This document shows positions 52,288-64,000 of a DNA stretch of 64,000 bases, piece by piece (position 1 is the stretch's first letter; each line of letters begins with the position of its first letter). The stretch spans positions 1,557,123 to 1,621,122 of the forward strand of contig NZ_JAAIXZ010000001.1 in assembly GCF_010894435.1 (NCBI RefSeq), read 5' to 3'. The DNA is from Pyxidicoccus trucidator (GTDB taxonomy: Bacteria; Myxococcota; Myxococcia; Myxococcales; Myxococcaceae). The notes beneath the pieces are model-generated. The model saw nothing but the letters and a program-made list of their open reading frames with translations. It was not told the DNA's origin and did no database searches. A program made the translations under genes and the position numbers.

Positions 52288-54681
52288 GTGAATCAGGTGA
52301 ATGTCCGGCGTGCATCAAGGGTGATGTGGTGGTCCGCCGTGGTCGTAGTGACACTCGGTGCGGGGCCGACAGCTAACGGAACGCCCATCGCTGCTGGCCA
52401 ACCCGATGCCGCCAAGCCGCTCGGCGCGGGACCGATAGCCACCGCCGACGGAGCTCCCATCGCCGACGACCAGGCTGACGTCGCCATGTCGAACGCCGCC
52501 GCCCTGGGCCGCGTCTGGGGCACCGTGAAGTACGTCCACCCTGCCCTCGCCTTCCGCGACGTGGACTGGGACGCCGCTCTCGTGGAGGCCCTGCCGAGGG
52601 CCACCGCCGCGAAGACTCCCGAGGCCCTCGCCGAGACCGTCGGCGCCATGCTGCGCCGCCTCGACGACCCGCTCACCCGCGTGGAGCGCGAGACACCTCC
52701 CGCAGCACCCCAGCAGTCCAGCCAGGCGCCAGGACCCATCTCGCGCTGGTCCGGTGACGTCCTCGTCCTGGACCTGGACCGCCGCTACGCCAACTTCAAC
52801 GAGCTGTTCCCCGCCATGACGGCGCTCGCGCCCGAGCTGGCGAAGGCCCGCCGCGTCCTCGTGGACCTCCGCGCCAGCGGCCCCGACGAAGCCACCTGGA
52901 TGGAACTCGCACTCGGCTTCCTGGAGCGCTCACTTCCCTCTGAGAAGGTCACCGCCCCCTCGGAGCGCTTCCGCGTGTACTCCGGCTTCCCGGTGCAGCT
53001 CGGCCCGACCTCCGGTGGCTACAGCGCCTCCGTGGAAACACGGCTGGCCCGGACCTTCACTCCCGCGCCGGGGACGCCGAAGCGCTCCATCGCCTTCCTC
53101 GTCAACGTCCGCACGCCCCTGTCACCGCTGCTGCTCGCCCTGCGCGGCTCGCCCCGCACCTTCCTCGTGTCCCAGGGCGCGCTCGACGAGTCCTCCGCCG
53201 TCCAGGTGCGGCAGGTGCCCCTGCCCGGTGGCCACCGCGCGGTGGTGCGTGCCTCGGAGCTCACCTTCCCTCCCGGCGCTCCCGGCCTGCGCGCGGACGT
53301 CACCGTCCCCGCGGACGCGGACGCACAGGACACCGGCCCCGCCTTCCAGGCCGCCCTGCGCCTCCTGCGCTCCGGCGCGCCGAGAGCCTCCACACGTGCG
53401 GCCACCCGCGACGCGGCCCTGCCCACCGGCGGGCCGGACGACGCCTACGAGTCCATGCCGTTCCCCGCCGAGCCCTACCGCCAGCTCGCCGTCATCCGCT
53501 TCTGGAACGTGATGCGCTTCTTCCACCCGGACCCGAAGGCGCTGGGCGCGTGGGACGCGGTGCTGCCCACCTTCCTCGCCCGGGCCCGCGCGGCGACGGA
53601 TGCGACCGCGTACACACGGGTCCTCTACGCGCTGGCGGCGAAGGTGGATGACGGCCACATCTTCGTCGCGGAGGGAGGAGTGCCCCTGCGCTCGCTCGCC
53701 GAGGCCGGCGCCCCCGTGGTGCTCCACGCCGTGGAGGGCCGCTTCCTCGTGACGGAGCTGCCCGTGCCCGAGGCCGCTCGCGCCGCCGGAATCTCCGTGG
53801 GCGACGAGGTGATGTCCGTGGACGGAGAGGCCGTGGCCACTCGCGCGGAGCGCCTCGGCGCACTGCTGGGCGCGTCCCACGCCGCCGCCCGGACGGAGCG
53901 CGTGGCCAGCCTGCTGCTCGCGGGCGCGGAGGGAAGGCCCGTGGAATTACTGCTCCAGGGCGCGGACGGCCGGATGAAGGAGGCGAGGCTGCCCCGCTCG
54001 CGCGACTTCCTCCCGTTCCTCCGTCCGCCGCGGGTGCACGACTCGCCCTGGAGGAAGCTGGAGGACGGCCTCGGCTACGTGGACCTGCGCCTGCTGCGCG
54101 CGGAGCGCGTGGACTCCATGCTGGAGGCACTGAAGGACACGCGCGGCCTCGTGCTCGACTTGCGCGGCTATCCCCAGGGCAGCGCCTGGGCCCTGGCCCC
54201 GCGCCTCAACACGCGCCGGGCCACCACCTCCGCGCTCATCGCCCGGCCGCTCCTGTCCGCGGGCGAGGTCCGCGAGGTGCGCCGCCCGGAGCCGCTGCCC
54301 ACGACGGACAAGCCGCCCTACCCGGGCCGCGTCGTCGTCCTGGTGGACGAGCGCACGATGAGCCAGGGCGAGTACACGGCGATGATGATTCAGGCCGCCT
54401 CGGGTGCGCGGCTGGTGGGCAGCCCCACCGCGGGCGCCGTGGGCGACACCACCAACGTGTGCCTGCCCGGCGCCATCTGCGTCCTCTTCACCGGCCAGCG
54501 CCTCGAGCTGCCGGACGGGCGCGCCGTGCAGGGCCTCGGCCTGCGTCCGGACGTGGCGGTACGCCCCACCGTGCGCGGGCTGCGCGCGGGCCGGGATGAA
54601 GTGCTGGAGCGGGCGCTCGAGCTCTTCCGCGACGAGTCCGCTAGCCTCCCGCGTCGAGCCCGCGCGGCAGGCGCACCGTGA
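52288..54681 (+). CDS. S41-family peptidase with PDZ domain
   Basis: 797 residues starting with GTG, with AGGAGG six bases upstream. A hydrophobic signal segment (VMWWSAVVVVTLGAG) directs export. Two similar helical regions are seen: GRVWGTVKYVHPALAFRDVD near 72 and IRFWNVMRFFHPDPKALGAW near 410, the usual N-terminal domain of these S41 proteins, apparently duplicated. A PDZ domain lies near 500-560 (AARAAGISVGDEVMSVDGEA), then the S41 catalytic domain with Ser692 in VDERTMSQGEYTAMM and LVGSPTAGAVGD. It should be a periplasmic or secreted protease. Its 3' end overlaps a convergent kinase gene by 41 bases. Confidence 0.88.
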   Translation: MNQVNVRRASRVMWWSAVVVVTLGAGPTANGTPIAAGQPDAAKPLGAGPIATADGAPIADDQADVAMSNAAALGRVWGTVKYVHPALAFRDVDWDAALVEALPRATAAKTPEALAETVGAMLRRLDDPLTRVERETPPAAPQQSSQAPGPISRWSGDVLVLDLDRRYANFNELFPAMTALAPELAKARRVLVDLRASGPDEATWMELALGFLERSLPSEKVTAPSERFRVYSGFPVQLGPTSGGYSASVETRLARTFTPAPGTPKRSIAFLVNVRTPLSPLLLALRGSPRTFLVSQGALDESSAVQVRQVPLPGGHRAVVRASELTFPPGAPGLRADVTVPADADAQDTGPAFQAALRLLRSGAPRASTRAATRDAALPTGGPDDAYESMPFPAEPYRQLAVIRFWNVMRFFHPDPKALGAWDAVLPTFLARARAATDATAYTRVLYALAAKVDDGHIFVAEGGVPLRSLAEAGAPVVLHAVEGRFLVTELPVPEAARAAGISVGDEVMSVDGEAVATRAERLGALLGASHAAARTERVASLLLAGAEGRPVELLLQGADGRMKEARLPRSRDFLPFLRPPRVHDSPWRKLEDGLGYVDLRLLRAERVDSMLEALKDTRGLVLDLRGYPQGSAWALAPRLNTRRATTSALIARPLLSAGEVREVRRPEPLPTTDKPPYPGRVVVLVDERTMSQGEYTAMMIQAASGARLVGSPTAGAVGDTTNVCLPGAICVLFTGQRLELPDGRAVQGLGLRPDVAVRPTVRGLRAGRDEVLERALELFRDESASLPRRARAAGAP

Positions 54682-56572
54682 AGACGGAGCCCGCCCCCGG
54701 GCGGCTCTCCACCTCGATGCGCCCGCCCATGGCGTCGACAATCTGCCGGCTGATGTAGAGCCCCAGCCCCAGCCCGCCGTAGTGCCGCTCCGACACGGCG
54801 CGCTCGAAGCGACCGAACAGGCGCGGCAGGTCCTCCGCGGCGATGCCGATGCCCTCGTCGCGCACCGACAGCCGCACCGTCTCCACGCCCTCGACAGAGG
54901 CCTCCACCACGACGGGGTGGCCCGCGCCGTACTTGGCCGCGTTGGTCAGGAGATTCACGAGCACCTGGTCCAGCCGCAGCGCGTCCCACCGTCCCGCCAG
55001 CGGGCCGGGCACGTCCACGCGCACCGAGCACCCGGCCTGGGCGAACACCTCCTCCATGCGGTCCACCGCGTCGCGCACCGCCTGTCCCAGGTCCACGTCC
55101 GCGGGCTCCAGCGCCAGCCGGCCCAGGGAGATGCGGCTGACGTCCAGCAGGCTGTCCACCAGCGCGGTGAGCCGGTGCACCTGCCGCATCGCCGTGGAGA
55201 GCCGGGGCGCCACCTTCGCGCGAGACTCCGCGCCCAGCGCGCGCTCGATGAGGCCGTGCTGGAGCTTCAGGCTGGTGAGCGGCGTCTTCAGCTCATGGCT
55301 CGCCACGGAGAGGAACTCGTCGCGCAGGCGCACCGCCGCCTGCGCGTCCCGGTACAGCGACGCGTTCTCCAGCGCCACCGCCACGCGCCGGGCCAGCTCC
55401 TCCGCCATGGTGACGTCGGGCGTGCCCAGCCGCCGCTGCGGGGGCGCCGTGCCCAGCGTAATCACGCCCAGCGTGCGCCCGCGCATCCGCACCGGCACCG
55501 CGAGCAGCGAGTGCGGATTGAGGGCCTCCAGCAGCGCGCCATGCTCCGGCCCCTGCCACATGCGCTCGCGCAGCTCCGTGCCCACCTCCGGCAGGAAGCG
55601 CGTCTCCCCCGTCTGGAAGCACTCGCGCGTCGGGTGCAGCGTGCCCATGTTCATGGAGGGCGACAGCGCGGACAGCACGAAGGCGTCGCGCCCCGAGTCC
55701 CGGTGGGACACCGCCACGCACCGCAAGGCGCCGTCCGGCCCCACCAGCTCCACCAGGCAGCAGGTGGCCACGCCGCGTGCCGCCGCGCGCGCCACGTGCT
55801 CCAGCGTCCACTCCACGTCGTCCAGGTGCTCCGCCAGCGCGCGGCTCGCGTCCAGCAGGAAGAACAGCCGCTCCTCGGCCTCCTTCCCCGCCTCCAGCGC
55901 ATGGCGCAGCCGCTCGCCGCGCTCCTGCGCCTCCGCGTAGAGGAGCGCGTTGTCCATGGACAGGCTGGCGCGGCGGGCCAGCTCCATCGCCAGCTCCAGG
56001 TCCGCCTCGCTGACGCGCCCGCCCTCCCCGCTTCGGACCAGGGACACGGCCCCCAGCGTCCGGCCGCGCGCCACCAGCGGCACGACGAGGCCGGCGCTCA
56101 CCCCCAGCCGCCGCGCCACCTCGAGCTGCTCGGGGATGCGCACCAGCCCCGGCAGCATCGCGTCCGTCACCTCGGGCATGAACACCGGCTTGCCCTCGCG
56201 CAGCACCTCGGAGATGCCGCCGGGCGACGTCAGGTCCGGCGGCCGCAGGCGCGACAGCTCGTGCACCAGCGCCACCTTCTCCGGCTCGCGGTGCGCCGCG
56301 GCCACCCGCTCCACCCGGCCGTCGTCGCCGAGCACGTCCACCGCGCACCAGTCCGCCAGCACCGGCACCGTCAGCTCCGCCAGCCGCTGGAGCACCGTGC
56401 GCCACTCCAGCGACGCGGACAGCACCTCCCCCGCGCTGGCGAGGAAGGCGATGCGCTCCTCCGCGTCGTCCCCATCCCAGCGGGTGACGAGCGCATGAGA
56501 CGCACCCGGAGCGGGCGCGGGCGACTCGGCCACGGACGCGGGCCGCGACGGGGACGGAGGGCGGCGCGACAT
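54641..56572 (-). CDS. Histidine kinase with two GAF domains
   Basis: 643 residues from the ATG at 56572. GAF 1 covers about 50-205, GAF 2 about 235-395, then HisKA with phospho-His in VASHELKTPLTSLKLQHGLI and HATPase boxes NLLTNAAKYGAGHP, DEGIGIA and GGLGLGLYISRQIV. There is no membrane helix, so it is cytosolic and may sense small molecules through GAF. No response regulator is adjacent. Its end overlaps the convergent S41 gene. Confidence 0.92.
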   Translation of the reverse strand: MSRRPPSPSRPASVAESPAPAPGASHALVTRWDGDDAEERIAFLASAGEVLSASLEWRTVLQRLAELTVPVLADWCAVDVLGDDGRVERVAAAHREPEKVALVHELSRLRPPDLTSPGGISEVLREGKPVFMPEVTDAMLPGLVRIPEQLEVARRLGVSAGLVVPLVARGRTLGAVSLVRSGEGGRVSEADLELAMELARRASLSMDNALLYAEAQERGERLRHALEAGKEAEERLFFLLDASRALAEHLDDVEWTLEHVARAAARGVATCCLVELVGPDGALRCVAVSHRDSGRDAFVLSALSPSMNMGTLHPTRECFQTGETRFLPEVGTELRERMWQGPEHGALLEALNPHSLLAVPVRMRGRTLGVITLGTAPPQRRLGTPDVTMAEELARRVAVALENASLYRDAQAAVRLRDEFLSVASHELKTPLTSLKLQHGLIERALGAESRAKVAPRLSTAMRQVHRLTALVDSLLDVSRISLGRLALEPADVDLGQAVRDAVDRMEEVFAQAGCSVRVDVPGPLAGRWDALRLDQVLVNLLTNAAKYGAGHPVVVEASVEGVETVRLSVRDEGIGIAAEDLPRLFGRFERAVSERHYGGLGLGLYISRQIVDAMGGRIEVESRPGAGSVFTVRLPRGLDAGG

Positions 56573-56750
56573 GGCGGCCCCAGATAATGACGCCTCTTGG
56601 GATGCGCTACCGGCACCCGCCCTCGAGTCCGAGGCGAATGTCAGGTGGCGGACCCGCGACTCCTCCTTGGAGCAGGGCTCAACCCGCGCTCCTGGCGGCG
56701 GCCGGCGGCTCCCACCCCACGGCGCCCTTGCCGGGGATGGCCTCCCGGGC

Positions 56751-57023
56751 CTACCCGGCGTTGCCGCGTCCGGCCCGGTTCTTGTCCCAGATGGCGTAGA
56801 GGATGAGGAGGAAGGCGAACAGGCGGACCACGTAGATGTAGTGACGCCGCTCGTCGTCCGCGTACAGCAGGGCCCCCGCCACCGCGTTGCCGGCGAGCAG
56901 GGAGAAGGCCAGCGCGAAGAAGGCGAAGAGCCTGTCGTGCGACTGCCTCCAGAAGCGCAGGAAGAACAGCGCGCACGCCAGCCACGCCATGGCCGTCGCG
57001 CCATTGAGCAGGGGTCTGATCAT
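56751..57023 (-). CDS. Small membrane protein (DUF5985-like)
   Basis: 90 residues from the ATG at 57023; an upstream ATG at 57044 would overlap the previous gene. Three hydrophobic segments (LLNGATAMAWLACALFFLRF, LFAFFALAFSLLAGNAVAGA, YIYVVRLFAFLLILYAIWD). Similar in length and layout to the neighbouring 57034 protein. The family name is from memory of small myxobacterial membrane proteins. Function is unknown. Confidence 0.75.
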   Translation of the reverse strand: MIRPLLNGATAMAWLACALFFLRFWRQSHDRLFAFFALAFSLLAGNAVAGALLYADDERRHYIYVVRLFAFLLILYAIWDKNRAGRGNAG

Positions 57024-57033
57024 GGCTCCACCT

Positions 57034-57294
57034 TCAGGAAGCATCGCTGATGAGTCCGTAGAGCAGGGTGACAGCGCCAGCCAGGCCGGTAATCAGGCGC
57101 GGCACGTACAGGTCAATCGAGGTGGGCAGCAGCACCAGGTCCACGAAGAGCAGCACGTTGTTGAGCGTGAGGAACCCGAAGCACAGCCCGCTCCACAGCA
57201 GCAGCCGGGACTGGGTGCGCTTCCAGGCGCGCAGGAGCAGCACCGCGCAGGCCGCGCTGGTCAGGGCACAGAGGAGATAGACAGCCTCAGCCAT
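57034..57294 (-). CDS. Small membrane protein (DUF5985-like)
   Basis: 86 residues with three hydrophobic segments (AVYLLCALTSAACAVLLLRA, LLWSGLCFGFLTLNNVLLFV, LITGLAGAVTLLYGLIS). The ATG at 57294 overlaps the stop of the winged-helix gene by 8 bases; a GTG at 57300 is possible. It and the 56751 protein appear to be a duplicated pair controlled together. Confidence 0.78.
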   Translation of the reverse strand: MAEAVYLLCALTSAACAVLLLRAWKRTQSRLLLWSGLCFGFLTLNNVLLFVDLVLLPTSIDLYVPRLITGLAGAVTLLYGLISDAS

Positions 57295-57691
57295 GGCCAC
57301 CGTCCTTGTCCTTCTTCAGCACGAAGGCCTCGGCGAAGCCCCGGACCCTGTCCAGGGGCCGGGAGAAGATGAAGGAGATGACGCTCACCCGCTTCGCGCC
57401 ATACACCGCCGCCACTTCCGCCACCGACTGCACGTCCTCCGAGTTGGCGGGACTGAAACGGTAGGACGGCGGCGTCGCCCCATTGCCCACCAGCAGGCCA
57501 CGGCTGGCGAGGTCCGACAGCCGCGCGGCCGCCGACGATTCTGTGATTCGCAGCTCCAGGCTCACTTCCGACGCCGTCCACTCCCGCTCCGCACGGGCTC
57601 GAAGCAGGAGGAGCACCTCCAGCTTCTCGAGGGAGTCGATATGCGTCGTGATGAAGCGCTGGACCCGCGGGGGTAGTCCGGCATCGCTCAC
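57287..57691 (-). CDS. Winged-helix regulator-like protein
   Basis: 134 residues. The middle holds a winged-helix pattern (LEVLLLLRARAEREWTASEV then LELRITESSAAARLSDLASR then GLLVGNGATPPSYRFSP), and the C-terminus is helical and basic. It overlaps the first small membrane gene by 8 bases, so it likely regulates this three-gene set or acts with it. No effector domain is seen. Confidence 0.8.
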   Translation of the reverse strand: MSDAGLPPRVQRFITTHIDSLEKLEVLLLLRARAEREWTASEVSLELRITESSAAARLSDLASRGLLVGNGATPPSYRFSPANSEDVQSVAEVAAVYGAKRVSVISFIFSRPLDRVRGFAEAFVLKKDKDGGHG

Positions 57692-57721
57692 CCGTCCACC
57701 ATGCCCATGTTATTTTGGGCG

Positions 57722-58798
57722 TCAATCATTTCCCGCCCGGGGGTGTTCAGCGGTGGGAGTGGTGCTGGACGCCCGGCTGGTGTCCTCCGGACTGGAGTCA
57801 GGGGCCGGCAGTTTCCTCAAGCCCTCCACGAGCCGGGCCGGCTCCAGGGAGGGGCCCCTCGTCCGCTGGGCCGACACGTCCAGCAGCGCCAGCAGCACCG
57901 TCTCCGGGCGGCCGTGCATCTGCGGAAGCAACGCGCTGAAGGCCAGCGCGGCGCCCGGCTGCCCTCCCAGCTCCCACTCCACCGACAGGCCCTGGAGGGT
58001 TTCTCCCCGCGCCGCCCGCATCAACGGCATGGCGGCCTCGGGCAGCGGCTGCCCGTCCGCCCCCCGGAAGACGGCCTCGGCGTGGAGGCGGCGCGCCTCG
58101 CGGTACGCCAGACACCCGCCGGCCAGTCCCTGCGCGGCCCGGTTGGCCAGCAGCGTGTGGCCGCTGCCCGGCTCCACCAGCGCCAGTGGCGTGGGCAGCG
58201 CGGCCAGCACCGCCTCCATCCAGCGGTACTGGTTGCGGTGGGTCTCCAGCTCCCGCCGCAGCAGCTCCTCGCGCCCCCGGGCGCGCTCCACCTCCGCGCG
58301 CCGGTGGGCCTCCGCCAGCTCGCGCTCGTGCTCTCGCTGCTGTGCTTCGCGCAGCGCCTCGGCCTGCCGCCGCACCAGCTCCGTCTTGCGGAACAGCTCC
58401 ACGAAGACGCCCACCTTCGAGCGGAGGATTTCCGGCTCGTAGGGCTTGAGGAGGTAGTCCACCGCGCCCACCGCGTAGCCACGCAGCTCTGGCAGCTGCC
58501 CGCGCGACAGGGCGGTGAGGAAGAGGATGGGGGTGTCCCGGCTGCGCTCCCGCTCGCGGATGAGCTGCGCCGTCTCGAAGCCGTCCATCTCCGGCATGAC
58601 GACGTCCAGGAGGATGGCGGCGAAGTCGCGGGTGAGCAGGTGGCGCAGCGCCTCGCGACCGCTCTTCGCCAGCACGAGCCGCTGCCCCAGTGGCGCCAGG
58701 GTGGCCTCCAGCGCCAGCAGCCCCTCGGGCTGGTCATCCACCAGCAGGATGAAGGCCGGCTCCACCGCCGCGAGTGGCAGACGCCCCGCGGCGCTCAA
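57722..58798 (-). CDS. Receiver protein with coiled coil and PAS-like region
   Basis: About 358 residues. I prefer the TTG at 58798, which overlaps the CheB stop as TTGA; a GTG at 58765 is the alternative. A receiver domain (FILLVDDQPEGLLALEATLA, phospho-Asp in LLDVVMPEMDGFETA, Lys in LLKPYEPE) is followed by a long charged coiled coil (LREAQQREHERELAEAHRRA) and a PAS-like domain (MEAVLAALPTPLALVEPGSG). There is no kinase or DNA-binding end. It should be a phosphorylation-controlled scaffold or adaptor for the kinase array upstream. Confidence 0.85.
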   Translation of the reverse strand: MSAAGRLPLAAVEPAFILLVDDQPEGLLALEATLAPLGQRLVLAKSGREALRHLLTRDFAAILLDVVMPEMDGFETAQLIRERERSRDTPILFLTALSRGQLPELRGYAVGAVDYLLKPYEPEILRSKVGVFVELFRKTELVRRQAEALREAQQREHERELAEAHRRAEVERARGREELLRRELETHRNQYRWMEAVLAALPTPLALVEPGSGHTLLANRAAQGLAGGCLAYREARRLHAEAVFRGADGQPLPEAAMPLMRAARGETLQGLSVEWELGGQPGAALAFSALLPQMHGRPETVLLALLDVSAQRTRGPSLEPARLVEGLRKLPAPDSSPEDTSRASSTTPTAEHPRAGND

Positions 58799-59352
58799 GG
58801 CAGCACCTTGGCGCGCGGCACATAGGCCAGGCGGGCCAGCCATGCCCCCACGGTTCCCAGCGACAGCCGCTCGACTTCGCCCTCCTGCCCCTCGCCGCCC
58901 TCCCCGTCCTCGCCCAGCACGGCCACGCGGCCGCCGCGCGACTGGAGCATGGCCAGCCCCGCCGCGCCGTCCTCGTGCCCGGTGAAGAGCAGCCCGGCGG
59001 CCCGGGGGCCATAGCTGTCCGCGGCGGACTCGAAGACGGCATCCAGGCAGGGCCGGTGCCCGTGCTCGGGCGGCTCCACGGACAGGGACACGCAGCCTTT
59101 GTCCACCAGCAGGTGGTAGCCCGCGGGCGCCAGGTACACGCGGCCGGGCACGAGGTCGTCCTTGTCGTCCGGCTCCACCACCGGCAGCGCGCAGCGGCGC
59201 CCCAGCGGCGCGGCCAGCGCGTCATGCGGCCCGCGGTGCAGCACCAGCACCACCGGCGCCGGCAGCTCCCGGGGCAGCAGCGCCAGCAGCGCCTCCACGT
59301 CCGCCGCCGCGGCGCGCGGCGCTCCCACCACCAGCAGGCCCATGGAGCTCAT
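58795..59352 (-). CDS. CheB-type esterase domain lacking the nucleophile
   Basis: 185 residues from the ATG at 59352, with GGAGGG upstream and ATGA overlap with CheR. The fold marks of CheB are present (LLVVGAPRAAAADVEALLAL, VVLVLHRGPHD with His39, PCLDAVFESAADSYGPRAAG, LLFTGHEDGAAGLAML with Asp128), but at the place of the catalytic Ser in GASxGG it reads G-A-P-R. The His and Asp of the triad remain. So it is probably not a methylesterase and may act by binding. No receiver domain. Confidence 0.85.
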   Translation of the reverse strand: MSSMGLLVVGAPRAAAADVEALLALLPRELPAPVVLVLHRGPHDALAAPLGRRCALPVVEPDDKDDLVPGRVYLAPAGYHLLVDKGCVSLSVEPPEHGHRPCLDAVFESAADSYGPRAAGLLFTGHEDGAAGLAMLQSRGGRVAVLGEDGEGGEGQEGEVERLSLGTVGAWLARLAYVPRAKVLP

Positions 59353-60178
59353 GCCACCCTCCGGAAGATGCGACCCGTGCCTTCCAGCTCCTCGTACGCC
59401 GCGACGTGCGGCGTGCGCGCCAGCGACTCCTTGCGCCCCAGGCACAGGAAGCCGAAGCGGGCGAGGCTCTCGAAGAGGCGCCCATGCACGCGGTTGTGCA
59501 GCGTGCGGTTGAAGGTCAGCAGCGTGTCCCGGCAGACGATGACGTGGAACTCGTTGAACGAGCCGTCCGTCGCCAGGTGGTGCTGGGTGAAGAAGATGCC
59601 GTCGCGCAGCTTCGGCTGGAGCAGCGCCCAGTTGCCGTCACGCGTGTAGTAGTCGCCGAGGGCGGCCTTGCCTCCGCCTTCCGCGTACCGGCGCGCGTCG
59701 TCCTCGCCGGGCAGCGGCAGCACGCCGGTGCGCGCGTCCGCCAGCAGCCCCTCGCTGGAGTCGGACGCGTACAGCCGGCACTTGCCCCACAGTCCCTCCT
59801 CCTGGAGGAGGATGGCCAGGGAGTAGGTGTCCTCGCCCGTGCCGCAGCCCGCGTGCCACACGCGCACGGACGGCCAGGTGCGCAGCACCGGCACCACCTT
59901 GGTGCGGAAGTCCCGGAAGAAGGCCGCGTCCGAGAAGAGCGACGGGGGCGTGCAGGACAGCGTGCGCAAAAGTCCCTCCAGCGCCTCGCCGTCATGCAGC
60001 ACGCGGGCCTGGAGCTCGGAGAAGCTCTCCAGCCGCTCCTCGCGCAGGTGCCGCCGCAGCCGCCGGAGCAGCAGCGGTCGCGCCTGGCTGCGCAGGTCGA
60101 AGCCCCACTGCCGGGCCACGCCTTCGAGGAGCAGGTCCACCTCAATGGACTCCAGCTCCGCGCCTGGGGAGCCCGGGC

Positions 60179-60182
<4 letters not shown>
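59349..60182 (-). CDS. CheR-type methyltransferase
   Basis: 277 residues. I choose the TTG at 60182, which overlaps the upstream kinase stop as TTGA and has GAGG seven bases before it; the open frame further upstream reads over the kinase gene. Helical N-domain about 1-75, then the SAM motif [19 protein letters not shown] and [16 protein letters not shown], which in most CheR reads CRNVLIYF. It should methylate glutamates on a sensor, here most likely the HAMP-repeat kinase. It also overlaps CheB by ATGA. Confidence 0.88.

Positions 60183-64000
<3,818 letters not shown>

Overview
The window looks like chromosomal DNA from a myxobacterium of the Myxococcaceae (Myxococcus/Corallococcus type). 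This is inferred from the very high GC, the near-total G/C at third codon positions, the density of hybrid histidine kinases and free-standing receivers, the CheR/CheB-like proteins outside ordinary chemotaxis operons, a serine/threonine kinase with a PilZ-like domain, many lipoproteins, and an AHH-nuclease/Imm11 pair. No rRNA, tRNA or CRISPR array is visible.

Layout. 1-6.3 kb: tail of an FNR-type flavoprotein, then a minus-strand set with dnaJ, an LpoA/LivJ-like lipoprotein and a WD40 lipoprotein. 6.4-14 kb: an MsbA-type exporter, a toxin-like AHH lipoprotein with its Imm11-type partner, and several small membrane and unknown proteins. 14-18.2 kb: a Tad-like cluster of three TadE/TadG-type proteins and a secreted unknown. 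18.3-23.5 kb: a RapA-like SNF2 helicase and a PAS-GAF histidine kinase. 23.8-30.2 kb: a compact operon of multihaem cytochrome lipoprotein, FIST (NosP-like) protein, hybrid kinase with three receivers, and a single-domain receiver, closed by a strong hairpin. 30.2-33.4 kb: a divergent tryptophan-2,3-dioxygenase-like protein translationally coupled to an O-methyltransferase, then an alpha/beta hydrolase-fold protein whose expected nucleophile is replaced. 33.6-43.1 kb: a second signalling block (NarL-type regulator, CheR-PAS, kinase, CheB, receiver, ABC1 kinase, STPK-PilZ-J-TPR fusion). 43.7-52.1 kb: a cystine-knot-like lipoprotein with tandem terminator repeats, an ABC-2 transporter, an FMN-dependent hydroxyacid oxidase, an IS30 remnant, aldehyde dehydrogenase plus DUF779, and an AbiEi-type gene bracketed by the same IS ends. 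52.3-64 kb: an S41 peptidase, a GAF-GAF kinase, and a tightly overlapping minus-strand array running from a giant HAMP-repeat hybrid kinase through CheR, a CheB that lacks its nucleophile, and a receiver protein, followed by a winged-helix regulator and two small membrane proteins.

The most interesting points are the cytochrome/FIST/hybrid-kinase operon (a possible nitric-oxide or redox-sensing unit), the diverged TDO plus methyltransferase pair (possible cryptic tailoring chemistry), the lipoprotein toxin/immunity pair (possible outer-membrane-exchange toxin), the CheB that keeps His and Asp but not Ser, and the IS30-end-flanked AbiEi gene. All functions are read from sequence motifs by eye; no database search was possible.
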